A DNA stretch of 64,000 nt, taken from Riptortus pedestris. Lineage: Eukaryota > Arthropoda > Insecta > Hemiptera > Alydidae. The notes under the pieces were generated by a model. That model was not told the DNA's origin. It worked only from the letters and a program-made list of their open reading frames with translations, and searched no databases. This document shows, piece after piece, positions 12,425-22,539 of this stretch (positions are counted from its first letter, which is position 1; every line of letters starts with the position of its first letter). The translations under genes were made by a program, and so were the position numbers. The stretch lies in contig CM032230.1 of the NCBI GenBank assembly GCA_019009955.1, positions 1,999,001-2,063,000 on the forward strand, read 5' to 3'.

Positions 12425-12722
12425 AAACGAAATAGCGCGGTTTTTTATTTCAGGCCTTCTTTATAACCCTCACTCCTGGTCGTCTAAGACAAATTTAGTA
12501 TAGCCTATAAAGTCTATGCACGGTTAGTAGTAATACACGTACTAAGTTTCATAAAGTTCGGTTCAGTGGTTTGGGTGTGAAATGGTAACAAACACACAGA
12601 CACCAAAGCCAAATATTGTTGATATCGTTTGAATGGCATGTGAAACGAGAAAGTATCGAGATATTTAAAAAAAACAATGAGCCGACAGACGTTACATTTT
12701 CTCGTATATATATATATATATA
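12425..12722 (+). mobile_element. R2 element, 3'-terminal piece
   Basis: Holds the last monomer and tail: tttcaggccttctttataac, aaagttcggttcagtggttt, gtgaaacgagaaagtatcg and cagacgttaca, ending in (TA)n at 12706-12722. It directly abuts the start of the next R2 copy. Confidence 0.78.
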
Positions 12723-13924
12723 CTATCTAAGGTACCCGGATTTACTCGGAAAATCATTAGAGGCTGAATATTGAGGGTATTTTTATAGCAAGGCTTCAAT
12801 GTGTACAATTATACTTCCTGTCTGGGTGTATTATTATTCCATAAGGGTAACTGTGGGGATTTATAGAATAGAAAATTTAATTAAAAAGAGTAAATGAAAA
12901 TGAGTTCCCAATCAATCTTTCTCTACTGTTTGACAGACCGTGAATAATTCAAATCATGATCATGGCTAGCATTTATTATAATGAAATAGTATTTATAATG
13001 CACATATTTTCTGTCAAACCCACTCCGAGCACACATAGTTTAGGAATACTCCGTTATAAGTAGAAAGAGATTCCAGTAGTGCCAACATTTAACAGGAAAT
13101 AAGTTAACACAATTAACTGTGTGGGCCTCCGTGCGACTTTCCCTTCCGCTTGAGATTTATAACATCACTAATCCGAATTACACATAGAACTACCATATAA
13201 GTCAAAAAAACAACATTATTACGCCTATAACAAATAAACATTAATTAGTACTAATACAATTGGTTACCCCAGCTATAGTTTTAGCGAATACCTCGTTTAT
13301 ACTTTGTTAAACGACAATAGTGGATTAATCAAAAGTTACTCTAAATAACAAAATAAAAACCTGTAATGTGCATGAGATAACAGGCTTATCGGATAACCCC
13401 CTCCCATCTCCCCGTGTCGTCCACAGAAATGTTAACATAGCTTATTTTCATGGAGGAGAGGATGCTAATTCACATAAAGAGTTAATTCGGTTGTTTTTTG
13501 TACCCCACAGAACAGTTGGCTCCCGCTTTAGATTTTAGTGTATATCTCGTTTATACACTGTTATACGGCAAAAGTGAATATAACAAATGTTACTTTAAAT
13601 AACAAAATAAACAACTTTCATCATGTGCATATTTGCAGAAAAACCAGTAGAAAACGAAATACCGCTATTTTTAATTTAGGCCTCCCTTATTATCCTCACT
13701 CCTGTTCGTCTTAATAATGCAGCCTAAAATCTAAGCTGGGTTAGTAGTAATATACATACCAAGTTTCATAAAATTCGGTTTATGCCTGAAAAGACAGAAA
13801 CAAACAGTCACCAAAGATACAAAATGCAGTTATGGTATCTATGACATGTGAAACGAAAAGTTATCGTGAAATTTCGAGAAAAAAATCAATGTAGAGACCG
13901 AGGTTACAATTATATATATATATA
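12723..13924 (+). mobile_element. R2 element, complete copy
   Basis: Starts ctatctaaggtacccggatt after a (TA)n tract, followed by gaggctgaatattgagggt and gcaaggcttcaatgtgtaca. It includes two internal monomers (aaaagttactctaaataac near 13330, aatgttactttaaataac near 13585) and ends gaccgaggttacaattatat in (TA)n. Confidence 0.82.
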
Positions 13925-14355
13925 GAAATAGATCAAAAACAGAAATGGAACACAAAAAGAAAATGGGAAATAAAAACAGATAGTGGAACACAAAATAGAA
14001 ATAGAACAAAAAACAGAGAACGAACACAAAACAAAATGGGAAATAAAAACAGAAATGGAACACAAAATAGAAATAGAACAAAAACAGAAATGGAACACAA
14101 AAACAAAATGGGAAATAAAAACAGAAATGGAACACAAAATAGAAATAGAACAAAAACAGAAATGGAACACAAAAACAAAATGGGAAATAAAAACAGAAAT
14201 GGAACACAAAATAGAAATAGAACAAAAACAGAGATGGAACACAAAAACAAAATGGGAAATAAAAACAGAAATGGAACCCAAAAACAAAATGGGAAATAAA
14301 AACAGAAAGTGAACACAAAAATAGAAATAGAACAAAAACAGAAATGGAACACTAT
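13925..14355 (+). repeat. Minisatellite, 72-bp unit
   Basis: The marker tgggaaataaaaacag recurs at 14037, 14109, 14181 and 14253, a period of 72. The unit is built from shorter variants of cagaaatggaacacaaaa. Since 72 is 24 codons, every frame that is open in one unit stays open, giving 87-159 codon artefacts on both strands. Confidence 0.93.
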
Positions 14356-14709
14356 ATTTTATTTTAATAAAATATTTGAATAATGTATTAATTAATTTTA
14401 TTTGAATAATGTATTAATTTAAGAAATCCATGCTTATTATTCATCTACATTAAAGATGATAAATGTAATGATCATGTAATGATAATTATGATGATAATTA
14501 TAATAAATGATATCCATGATTATGATTTGTATTTTTCACTGTGTGGCAAATAGTGAAGAGTGAGATTGATAAGGGACTTAATTTCATTTATTCTACAAAA
14601 ACAAAATTTATATTCTATAAGCCGTCTACTTGACCTTTACGGGACAACAATGAGTCAATCATCATTCAGGTTCCAATGATATCCCAAGCGAAACCGGGTA
14701 GCTTAGCTA

Positions 14710-14757
<48 letters not shown>
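14710..14757. repeat. (TA)n microsatellite
   Basis: Pure TA run of about 48 bp, preceded by agcgaaaccgggtagcttagctag. That flank resembles the start of R2 in reverse, so this may be a remnant R2 boundary. Confidence 0.9.
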
Positions 14758-14760
<3 letters not shown>

Positions 14761-14901
14761 TATCTATGAAGCATGTGCATGTGAACTGTAGAAATATAGT
14801 TATGTTACTTCTCCTTAACTGGTTTAAGTAAAAGAAAGAAAGAAACAACAACTGAATCTGTAGGAGTATTATATTGTAGGACTAGGCCAATAGATATGAG
14901 A

Positions 14902-15508
14902 AAAGCCCGTCACGCAGGGGCTGCGTAACTAAGCAGATTTCCCACGTGAAGATTTATAACAGATAAATCTACATACTGGTAACACCCCCATGCATGTTAA
15001 GGGAACAAATACAAACGTTAATAACAAATCATTCTGACAATTCAAAAATTAATAATATCTATAACGGAAAGCGTCTGAATTGTAAACAAACAGGGCAGCT
15101 AACTTCCCAGCGTGGAATAGATAGTTATTCTGGACCGGAAAGATGAACAATTAATGAAATATATCTGAATATAAAATATTAATTTTATTGAAAACTACTT
15201 ACTATAGATAGTGCAGTAATTTGGAATGAATCAAAATAATTTCTATCTCAATCACTCAGATTTTAGTAACCCAAGAACAAAAGAAGGGGGGGGGGTCAAC
15301 AGAACGTTGTTTGTATCTCGTATAATAAAGCTTTGTTGAAAACAATTTTTGGTATTTAATCTTGCAATGAAGTAGTTCATGATATTACAGCTTATTATTA
15401 ATATGACACTAGTAAGAGTGGGGCTTTACAGAAAGCGTAAAACTAAAATTCCAATTTCCACATAACACGACTTAATATCGAGATTGGTAACGATTTTACA
15501 GACAATTT

Positions 15509-15541
<33 letters not shown>

Positions 15542-15570
15542 AGTTTTGAACGGATCTCATTTTGGGAAAC
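14902..15570 (+). repeat. R1 element, long-subtype copy
   Basis: Starts aaaagcccgtcacgcagggg. It carries the subtype segment ttgtaaacaaacagggcagc and aagaagggggggggg, then a (TA)n tract at 15508-15540 and gttttgaacggatctcattt. The final palindromic part is lost at the junction with the Penelope-like fragment. Confidence 0.82.
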
Positions 15571-15610
15571 AGGTCTCAATAACACGAAGTCTTCCCACAA
15601 ATGTATTTAT

Positions 15611-15660
15611 TCACGCACAAGGCCTTTCGGCACTAACGTGCCATCATCAGGTGCTAACCA
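15611..15660 (-). ncRNA. Hammerhead ribozyme motif of the Penelope-like element
   Basis: The minus strand reads GCAC, CUGAUGA (plus 15644-15650), one U, GGCAC (15638-15642), loop GUUA, GUGCC (15629-15633), GAAA (15625-15628), GGCCUU and GUGC (15615-15618). The two invariant core boxes flank a 5-bp stem II, and GCAC/GUGC can form stem I with a very short stem III. Penelope-like elements are known to carry hammerheads of this kind near their ends. I did not assign the cleavage base. Confidence 0.8.
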
Positions 15661-15912
15661 ACAAACAACAAAGAAACTCGCTTAGGCCAAGTTATGCATC
15701 CAACAATTAGATTTTGAAATATTTTAACAAAATAGAATTTCATACTAAAATCAGTCTTACGAAAACGTCCTATCTTAAAACTACTAGAATCTAAGTCAAA
15801 CATTAAAAGAATATATTATAGTTCAATTAATTAAAATAGTTAAAGTGAATAAATACTCTAAACATTAACAAACACATGTATACCCTATAAAAAAGTTACT
15901 ATAAATTAACAA

Positions 15913-16194
15913 TTATCCTACCTTCTGCTGTATAATTGACGTTAACGCCACGGCTTTGGGGCCACTACTGGCGACTAGCAGAGATGGAGGAGGCCTACTC
16001 AACAGGACAGAACTTGGCATTTCCAATTGCACATTTAGGCAGACACCCCTCCGTCTCTCCAGCTCAATGTAGAGAGGTTCCAATTTCTGAATTAGTTTGT
16101 GGTTATATTCCCTCGCCAATAAAGCTACCTCGTGTGGGGCATTTTCGTGCTTTTCTTTCCTCAAATGCTGGAGGAACGTTGAGTCCATTCTAGA

Positions 16195-16241
<47 letters not shown>

Positions 16242-16440
16242 CCCACCTCTGCCCCCGCTGTACCAAGTTCAGCGGGGGCAGAGGTGGGAATTCTGTAATT
16301 CTAGACAGATGCTCCTGGCACCTTTTCTTTAATTTCCTTGAAGTCCTTCCCACATATTTCGCACCACATTCTCCACATATGATTTTATATATTCCCGACT
16401 GGTCCGGCAGCTTTATTGGGTCTTTTAGCTTACATAAACT
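15913..16440 (-). pseudogene. GIY-YIG endonuclease domain of a Penelope-like element, with in-frame insertion
   Basis: The endonuclease nicks target DNA so the element's reverse transcriptase can prime. Visible residues are GIYKIICGECGAKYVGRTS and the downstream R and EH positions of the GIY-YIG core. At codons for LSR the frame is interrupted by 111 bp (a T-tract, a hairpin and one copy of a 13-bp duplication). Because 111 is 37 codons, the frame stays open through a run of about 13 lysines and resumes with LSRMDSTFLQHL. Upstream a frameshift and a TAA disconnect it from the rest of the polyprotein. Confidence 0.82.
16187..16310 (-). mobile_element. Small poly(A) retro-insertion with a perfect hairpin and 13-bp target-site duplication
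   Basis: The direct repeat attctagacagat occurs at 16187-16199 and 16298-16310. Between them on the plus strand lie 42 T (16200-16241), then arm cccacctctgcccccgctg (16242-16260), loop taccaagtt and the exact reverse complement of the arm (16270-16288), then nine more bases. On the minus strand this is a short hairpin-containing sequence with a poly(A) tail. The tail and duplication point to LINE-driven retroposition into the Penelope-like endonuclease. Confidence 0.85.
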
Positions 16441-16534
16441 GATTTTAAATTATTTGGATTTGCAAAACCCACCCCGATTTTCTTACGTTTAAAGATTCGT
16501 TGGTGCTGAAAGAGTGCAGTTTTGTGATAAATAA

Positions 16535-17090
16535 CGCTCTACGACAGATCAAAATCAAAACCGGACCCGTCCTTAAAAATCATAAAACATATTAAAGAAA
16601 AAAATAGAAAAAATAATCTTATTGTTACAAAGTCCGATAAAGGCTCTTCGTTAGTAATAATGGGCAAGGGGTGTATGAGGTGATAAAAAGAGATCCATCG
16701 GAGCAGTACAATCAAATCGTCAGAGAAGCGGTTAAATCCGTTCAATATGTACTTCCCAAGGACAAAAAAGAATCCATTTTTACAGAAAAACCCCTTAGCC
16801 CCTCGATTATACTCACTACCTAAGGTTCATAAACCAGGCAATCCCATGAGACCAATAGTGTAATTTTGTTCAGCGCCTAATCAGATGCTATGCAAGGTAG
16901 TGGCTGGTGTTTGTAAGACTATGACAGGATACAAACCTAGGTATTCGGTGATAAATAATAAGGAATTGGGAGATGTTCTAAATGCAAAAAGAATAATCAG
17001 TGATTGTCTGTTGGCATCATTCGATGTGGTAAACCTTTTTGGTAGTGTACCACCGCAGGACGTATATGAGATAATGAGCCAGGTCCTAAG
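16535..17090 (+). pseudogene. Penelope-like reverse transcriptase, 5' part, frameshifted
   Basis: The plus strand reads in pieces: NNLIVTKSDKGSSLVIMG, a frameshift near 16664, VYEVIKRDPSEQYNQIVRE, a frameshift near 16800, YSLPKVHKPGNPMRPIV, a stop, then YSVINNKELGDVL and SFDVVNLFGSVP. TKSDKG, LPKxHKPG-xPxRPIV and SFDVVxLFxSVP are the N-terminal blocks and motif A of Penelope-like reverse transcriptases. The later motifs (including the YxDD box) are missing because the copy stops at a minisatellite at 17089. It points away from the endonuclease fragment at 15571-16495, so the pair is head to head. Confidence 0.83.
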
Positions 17091-17450
17091 GCATCAAGGC
17101 CAATGTCCACGGGCATCAAGGCCAATGTCCATGGGCATTAAGGCCAATGTCCACAGGCATTAAGATCAATGTCCATTGGCATTAAGATCAATGTCCATGG
17201 GCATTAAGGCAAATGTCCACAGTCATTAAGACCAATGTCCATTGGCATTAAGGCCAATGTCCACAGGCATTAAGATCAATGTTCATGGGCATTAAGGCCA
17301 ATGTCCATGGGCATTAAGGCCAATGTCCACGGGCATCAAGGCCAATGTCCACGGGCATTAAGGCCAATGTCCACGGGCATCAAGGCCAATGTCCACGGGC
17401 ATCAAGGCCAATGTCCACGTGCATTAAGGCCAATGTCCACGGGCATTTAG
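17089..17450 (+). repeat. Minisatellite, 22-bp unit, about 16 copies
   Basis: Unit ggccaatgtccacgggcatc plus aa, with variants cacaggcattaa and cattggcattaa. It begins exactly where the reverse transcriptase frame breaks off, and ends at tttagtctatcag. Confidence 0.93.
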
Positions 17451-17477
17451 TCTATCAGATCAGTTGATAAACCTAGA

Positions 17478-17600
17478 TTCGTGAGTTTCATTCCCACCTA
17501 GGCAATAGGAATATAGTTAGAGACGAAATAAAATCCTAAGTCCCATGTTGGCTAGATGGTGGTGGTCACCTGTAGATAACCCGTCCTAGTCAGGTTTAAT
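17478..17600 (+). mobile_element. tRNA-derived SINE, fragment
   Basis: Contains gtttcattcccacctaggca (a worn B-box region), atcctaagtcccatgttggc, tagatggtggtggtcacctg and tagataacccgtcctagtca, in the order of the SINE body. Confidence 0.68.
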
Positions 17601-17619
17601 AGAACAAAGTGTTCCGCCA

Positions 17620-18157
17620 GTGAGGAGCTTAAACAGTAGGGATTTTAATTAAATTAAAAGATAACATCAAAGAGAAAGTAGTGAAAAAATGGCATGAAGG
17701 AATTCGCTCTTACCCAAAGGCAAAATGTGGTTAATTGGCCCAAAAATGTTGGTTCTTTTTATAAAGAGTTGTAAGTGGCTGCTTCATATAAAGGCATTGC
17801 AGTTTGTTCATAAGGGTGAGGAGGGGGAGGGGTGGGTTGGGGGGGGGGGTGGAGAGCCCTCTACATGCCATTACCCGAACCAAGGCAATTTCATCCTGAC
17901 AGCGGGGGGGGGCCCAATTATTTCTGCCTCGAGTAGTCCTTCAACGGCTAAGGATACGCCAATTATTGGGAGGATATTCAACATTATTTTTATTCTCTTC
18001 TTACATATATATTATTACTGGTTCATTAATTTTTCACTTTTCTCTTTATAGATTATCTTTTCGGTACGAAATCAATTATTTTAATATTCTATACATAACC
18101 TACAAGGGTGGATACCATTATAAACTCAAGGTAAGCCCTGCATGGGGGGGAGGGTAG
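17620..18157. other. Intron sequence without recognised features
   Basis: Includes a G-rich stretch (17815-17860, 17902-17912) and otherwise unremarkable AT-rich sequence up to the solo LTR. The 108-codon frame at 17725-18051 shows no domain and is glycine-rich only over the G-run. Confidence 0.4.
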
Positions 18158-18713
18158 TGTTACGGCCCATTTTTATCGACGGGTGATTGAGATAGAAGAC
18201 AAATGGGAGATTGGTGCGCGGGGCAGGCCACCTCTTCGAGAGCCGAAGGCAAGAAGCGATCGCCGGGGACAAGCGAGCAGCAGACAGCAGCGTCCACCTT
18301 GAGCTCTAGTGAGGATTGGACTCCCGATAAACGTTTTGGCGGATCAGATTGTAATACAGCTTGAAGAATAGAAATTATCTCGTCGGACGAGAGGTATGCT
18401 TATTGTGTATACTCAATTAAAAAAGGAAAGGCCTATTTATTTGTATTGATAAGTCCTCCATGGGGAGTATTGTTTAATCCTTTATTTAGTTATTATTTTT
18501 TATAGTTAAGATTAGAGATAAGTATAGTTGATCTATTGTAAATAAACTGATTTGTTTGAAGAATACTGGTTTCGTTGTTACCTTTGAGAACAAACAACGT
18601 GGCGCCCTTAATATATTTATTTCTGCCTATTGATATGAGGCTAGTTAAATTTAACTAATAAACCCACACCCTTCTCCAGTGAGCTTGTTACCCAGTCTGT
18701 GGGGTAACAGTAG
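18154..18713 (+). mobile_element. Solo LTR with 4-bp target-site duplication
   Basis: The LTR spans 18158-18709 (552 bp). It begins TGTTACGGCCC and ends TGGGGTAACA, so its termini are the inverted pair TGTTAC/GTAACA. GTAG flanks both sides (18154-18157 and 18710-18713). It is more GC-rich than its surroundings in the first half and has an AATAAA near 18541. No internal gag/pol follows, so it is a recombined solo LTR, probably of a Gypsy-type element given the 4-bp duplication. Strand is uncertain but the AATAAA favours plus. Confidence 0.75.
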
Positions 18714-19112
18714 CTAATATATATGCAAGTGTGTTTGTGTGTGTTAGACCCTCTAGTTGAGCATATCAACAGTTCGGCCATTCAGGTCAACAACAATCAG
18801 TTACATCAACTTGTTGCTATTTATTTATTTTAGCAACCTTTGAAGTGTTTCAAGCCCTCCGATTCCTTTTCAAGTGGCTAAAATCTAAAAGAAATACAAA
18901 CCCCTCTATAACAAAAACAACCAATAAGTTTATAATCTCTTGAAATGTCATTTTCGTAAATTCTTAATTTTACTTAGATTTGACAAGATCAATGGTGTTA
19001 TGATTCGACTGTTGACTTACATTTTTCATTAGCATACTGAATAAACATCAGAAAAAATTTAAATTTGGTACACATGTTCAGTGAAATTGAACTCTAAATT
19101 TATATTTTTTTT

Positions 19113-19332
19113 TTTGTTTATTATTATTTACGTCCACTTTATGCTACTATGGCTAAACGGGACGGGCTATCTACAGGCTACCACCCTTTTCTAGCCTGAG
19201 TGGGCCTAAGGAGTTTATTTAATGAGTCAGTCACTAAATAAATTTCTACTGCCCAGGGCGAGAATCGAACCCGCCACTCTAGATCTACCACGCGAGGTTA
19301 AGATCAACGCCCTAACTCACACGGCCAACATG
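19113..19332 (-). mobile_element. tRNA-derived SINE, well-preserved copy
   Basis: The minus strand starts ggccgtgtgagttagggcg (A-box-like), then gcgggttcgattctcgccc (B box), followed by the SINE body (ctaaaaagggtggtagcctg region), ending with ataaagtggacgtaaataa. A tRNA-like head plus a shared tail define a SINE. Confidence 0.87.
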
Positions 19333-19737
19333 AAAAAAAATCATTTTAATATTAGGTTATATTAACCCTTAACTCATTTCATTTTTTCTTTAAGCTTCAC
19401 ATGAGGCAGAATGCAATGACCAGAACCTAATATTGTATATAAAATATCCGAGTTACTGCAGGAAACATGACCATATTAAAAATGCTGCTGCATATGGTTT
19501 CTTAGAGCTCATTGCGAACAATGGGAAGAAAATTTTCATCATTTTTTCGAAATCAATGTAATAATGTTACTAGTGACCTATTGTCGAGGTCGATAACAAG
19601 GATTAATTTGTGGTTAGAAACAGTTTTTCAGATCCTCGTCAACATTTTTTTAAAATAATAATTAAGTACTTTAATTCTTAATTTCATTTTTTATATTTTA
19701 ATTTGTTAAAATTTAATCGTTGCGAATTTGTGTTTCA

Positions 19738-20405
19738 AAAAACGTCCACAAGGGCGGCGTACATTATGCAGATTTCCCTCCTGAAATTTAACAATAGATA
19801 AATCTAAATTATTGGTAAAACAACACATACCGTGAATATTAAATCCTTATTAAGTGAATAAATACAAACGACAATAAGAAATCTTTTAGTAAATTTTAAT
19901 AGTTTCCCGTCGGGAAGGGCCTGAAATGTAAACAAACAGGTATGCCAACCTCTCACCTGAAAGAAAAACACATATTTGCATGTAACTCGTATATTAAAGG
20001 TCTCTTGGAAAAAATATTTGGTATTTAAGCTTCGAATAAAGTTGTTTATTATATAACAGAGTATTGTTTGTGTAACATTAGTAGGAGTGGGGGTGTGCTG
20101 AAGGCTTAAAACTGAAAAATGCAAATATCTCGGTTAATATTCAAGATAGAGAAATGCATATAATGTCTTAAGCACAAAAAATATTTAGCATGTTCTATCA
20201 GAATGTCTATTTATTCTTCAACTCATGACTATCAACAAGAGTATAACAATTGCTCAGTGTAATATTCACTCCCTAAGAACACAATTTTGAACGGACCTTA
20301 TTTTCGTCATCTCCTAGGTAGGATCGATGGACATTTGATGAAGAATTTTGAAAATCACAACACGAATACAACCTCAGTAGGTGATTTCCCTTAAGGGAAG
20401 ACTGG
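19738..20405 (+). repeat. R1 element, long-subtype copy
   Basis: The 5' end is worn (cgtccacaagggcggcgtac, gcagatttccctcc). The body is good: tgtaaacaaacaggtatgcc, taggagtgggggtgtgctga, gcaaatatctcggttaatat and ttgaacggaccttattttcg. It ends gtgatttcccttaaggga. It shows the uninterrupted form of the site where other R1 copies are nested (ctgaaaaatgcaaatatc at about 20114-20131). Confidence 0.82.
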
Positions 20406-21239
20406 TATTTTCACTAATCGTCTCACCCTTCTGCCGACATTCCTTCCATGTTTCAAGGGTATAGTGATCAAAGAACTAGATTAATATATTAGAGGTGTCT
20501 AATTCAAAGCCCCGAGATGGCATTCTAAACTTTATTCAACTCTATGGGCTCCGATATGTCAAGTTGGATACGTTCCTGGTCGGCCGATGCATTTCTTCAT
20601 AGTGAGGCATCAGAATACAGAAATAGCGATTTGCGGTCTTTAATGGTCCATCAAACGCCAAGGAAAGCACTAAGCTAGACCACCTGGCTCACCAACAGAG
20701 CTGTATGGCTGGCCTAGGCCATCCATGGTCTCTGCCAAAGATTCGAATTGTTTTTTCGACCCTTAAATATTGATATGGCTTTGGATAGTATGGGATGTTA
20801 CTGCACACACATAGGTCAAACTGGAAGGGGATACCAAATTGGAAATAACGAGAGATTTTGGTTTCAGTGTTCTTAGTCTCTTAGCCATTGGTGCACATGA
20901 CACAAAGTCGTTTACATTAAGAAATGAGTTTAGGAAGACCAGCCTGGAGAAATTAGGACCGCTATAAGTCAATCCGAGGATGATGAAATATACTTTGTAG
21001 AAATGGACAAGATATGAGATTTGAGTTGGAACCAGTCGAAAGCCGCTGCTGATAGCTGAGTGGAATATATGCACACACGTCTATTCTCCTATATTTAATA
21101 TGAGGTTTGAACGTTAGTTTTGTGTATAATATTATAACAATTAGTGATGTATGAGGTTGAGAAATGGATGTTGGCGGGAACCCTCCAAACAAATTGGGTT
21201 TCACAGCAAGGTTCTTAGAGCCCCAATAGACCAAAATTG

Positions 21240-21400
21240 AATGGGCACTTAGGACTTTTGGCAAGAGAGACTAATGAATTGATTATATCAGAAAGGAGAC
21301 AGTCGATTTCACATGATATGAAAGCTAAGAGGTTACAATGGTTGGGAGATGTTGCATTCTCACCATGCATTAGACTGTAGTGGGAACGAGACCCAAGATG
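21240..21400 (+). pseudogene. Non-LTR retrotransposon (LINE) C-terminal remnant
   Basis: The plus frame over about 21267-21375 reads TNELIISERRQSISHD and MKAKRLQWLGDVAF, then a stop. The RLxWLGxV pattern after a charged helix is the familiar C-terminus of many LINE reverse transcriptases. Upstream sequence from about 20800 may belong to the same remnant but is too broken to call. Confidence 0.45.
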
Positions 21401-21954
21401 AAATGGACTAAGTCTGCCGAGTTCAAAATAAACAACTATTTCGAAACTCCATTTTCGATATCTATGTGTTTGCTTCCTTTGATATTCTTCAAGAGAGGAA
21501 GCCGCTGCCCAAACGTTTATTTTACAAATAGATATGGAATATACACAGGAGTTGAAACAAAAAAAGAAACTTTCTAAAATCAATGTATTTAAGCGAATAA
21601 TTATAACTTTTAGTTGAGAAAAAATGTAGTTATTATAGTGATAACAAATACACCATGTAAATACTAAGCCACGTCTGTAAACATAAATTGATACATCCGA
21701 CAAAGACTCAAAGCCCCACGTTATTAGGGTCTTCCTCTTATTTAGAGAGATACTTGTCTCCCCCCCCCCACCAAAAAAAGTTAAAATATTTCATAGAATA
21801 CCTTTGCAAATAGAAGTAAAGTTTTTAATTAGGCGAAGGAAGAGAAGTAGGAATAAAGCAAGTCGTTTGGTTCGTTATTGATCAAAATGGCGGAAGCCAT
21901 TAGTTCGGGGAGATCCTATCCTCAGACCCATTTCAATTTTTGTTTCAACAGCAA

Positions 21955-22055
21955 AAACATCCCCCCCCCACTCCAACCTACTCTCTCTCTCTCCCCCCTC
22001 TCCACCACTTCCTCTCTCTCCCTCTCGCTCTCTCTTTCTCTACCAGAGGCTAAAA
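21955..22055. repeat. Pyrimidine-rich (CT)n tract
   Basis: C-run at 21960-21969, then ctctctctctcccccctctc and similar up to tctctttctctacc. Confidence 0.85.
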
Positions 22056-22539
22056 CATATTTGGCAATTTCTCGGATTAAATTGGCATATTAATTAAAGG
22101 GAGGTTCTCTGGGGGGGGGGTTACTCTCGGATTTCCCCTATTACAGGAATTTATGTTTCATTTTTCATGATTTATCTTCTCTGTCTCCGAGTTATCGCTG
22201 ACCTCTCGCTCCCTCGCTCCCTCTCTCTCTTCTTCCTCTATTCCTCATCCATTCGTTCTTGTCGACTACGAAAGGTGAGTGGTATTTGTGTGTTTGTAGT
22301 TCCATAAGAGTCGCAACAATGATGAATGGATGAACTACAAATCTCAACAGTGGGTTTTGTTTGCAATATGTTATTATCATATTGATGTGAGAGCAATCAA
22401 GTAGGTTCTTATTACAAGGTTGTAAAATCAAAGTAGTAGTTTATAGTCATTCAATTTAGAACAGATAGAGGTTTGGAGAGATTTATTAGCAGATTGTCAA
22501 TTCATTATCAAAGATGTGATTGGAGGTAAATAATCATAC

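Larger units (their letters stand above)
15571..16495 (-). mobile_element. Penelope-like retroelement, 3' part (GIY-YIG endonuclease and 3' UTR with hammerhead)
   Basis: Read on the minus strand from 16495: a frame with GVGFANPNNLKS, a one-base frameshift near 16440, then LCKLKDPIKLPDQSGIY, KIICGECGAKYVGRTSRKL and RCQEHLSR. GIY and YVG with the Cys pair and the RTSRKL...R..EH pattern are the GIY-YIG endonuclease typical of Penelope-like elements. The frame continues as MDSTFLQHLRKEKHE and ends with a stop at 15913-15915. About 340 bp of non-coding sequence follows, including a hammerhead ribozyme. The reverse transcriptase that should precede the endonuclease is missing on this strand. The copy is dead: frameshifted and carrying an insertion. 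Confidence 0.87.

Noticed and set aside
13839..14352. Frames of 87-159 codons over the 72-bp minisatellite
   Set aside because: The period is 24 codons, so frames remain open by construction. The Phe/Ser/Cys-rich products resemble no protein.
16097..16492. 131-codon plus-strand frame with a poly-Phe run
   Set aside because: Shadow of the minus-strand Penelope endonuclease and its poly(A) insertion.
17089..17450. Regular 22-bp repeats that could suggest a CRISPR-like array
   Set aside because: Units are contiguous with no spacers, in a eukaryotic intron. It is an ordinary minisatellite.
21215..21703. 162-codon minus-strand frame
   Set aside because: Overlaps the plus-strand LINE remnant. 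Composition is random-like, with no motif or splice context.
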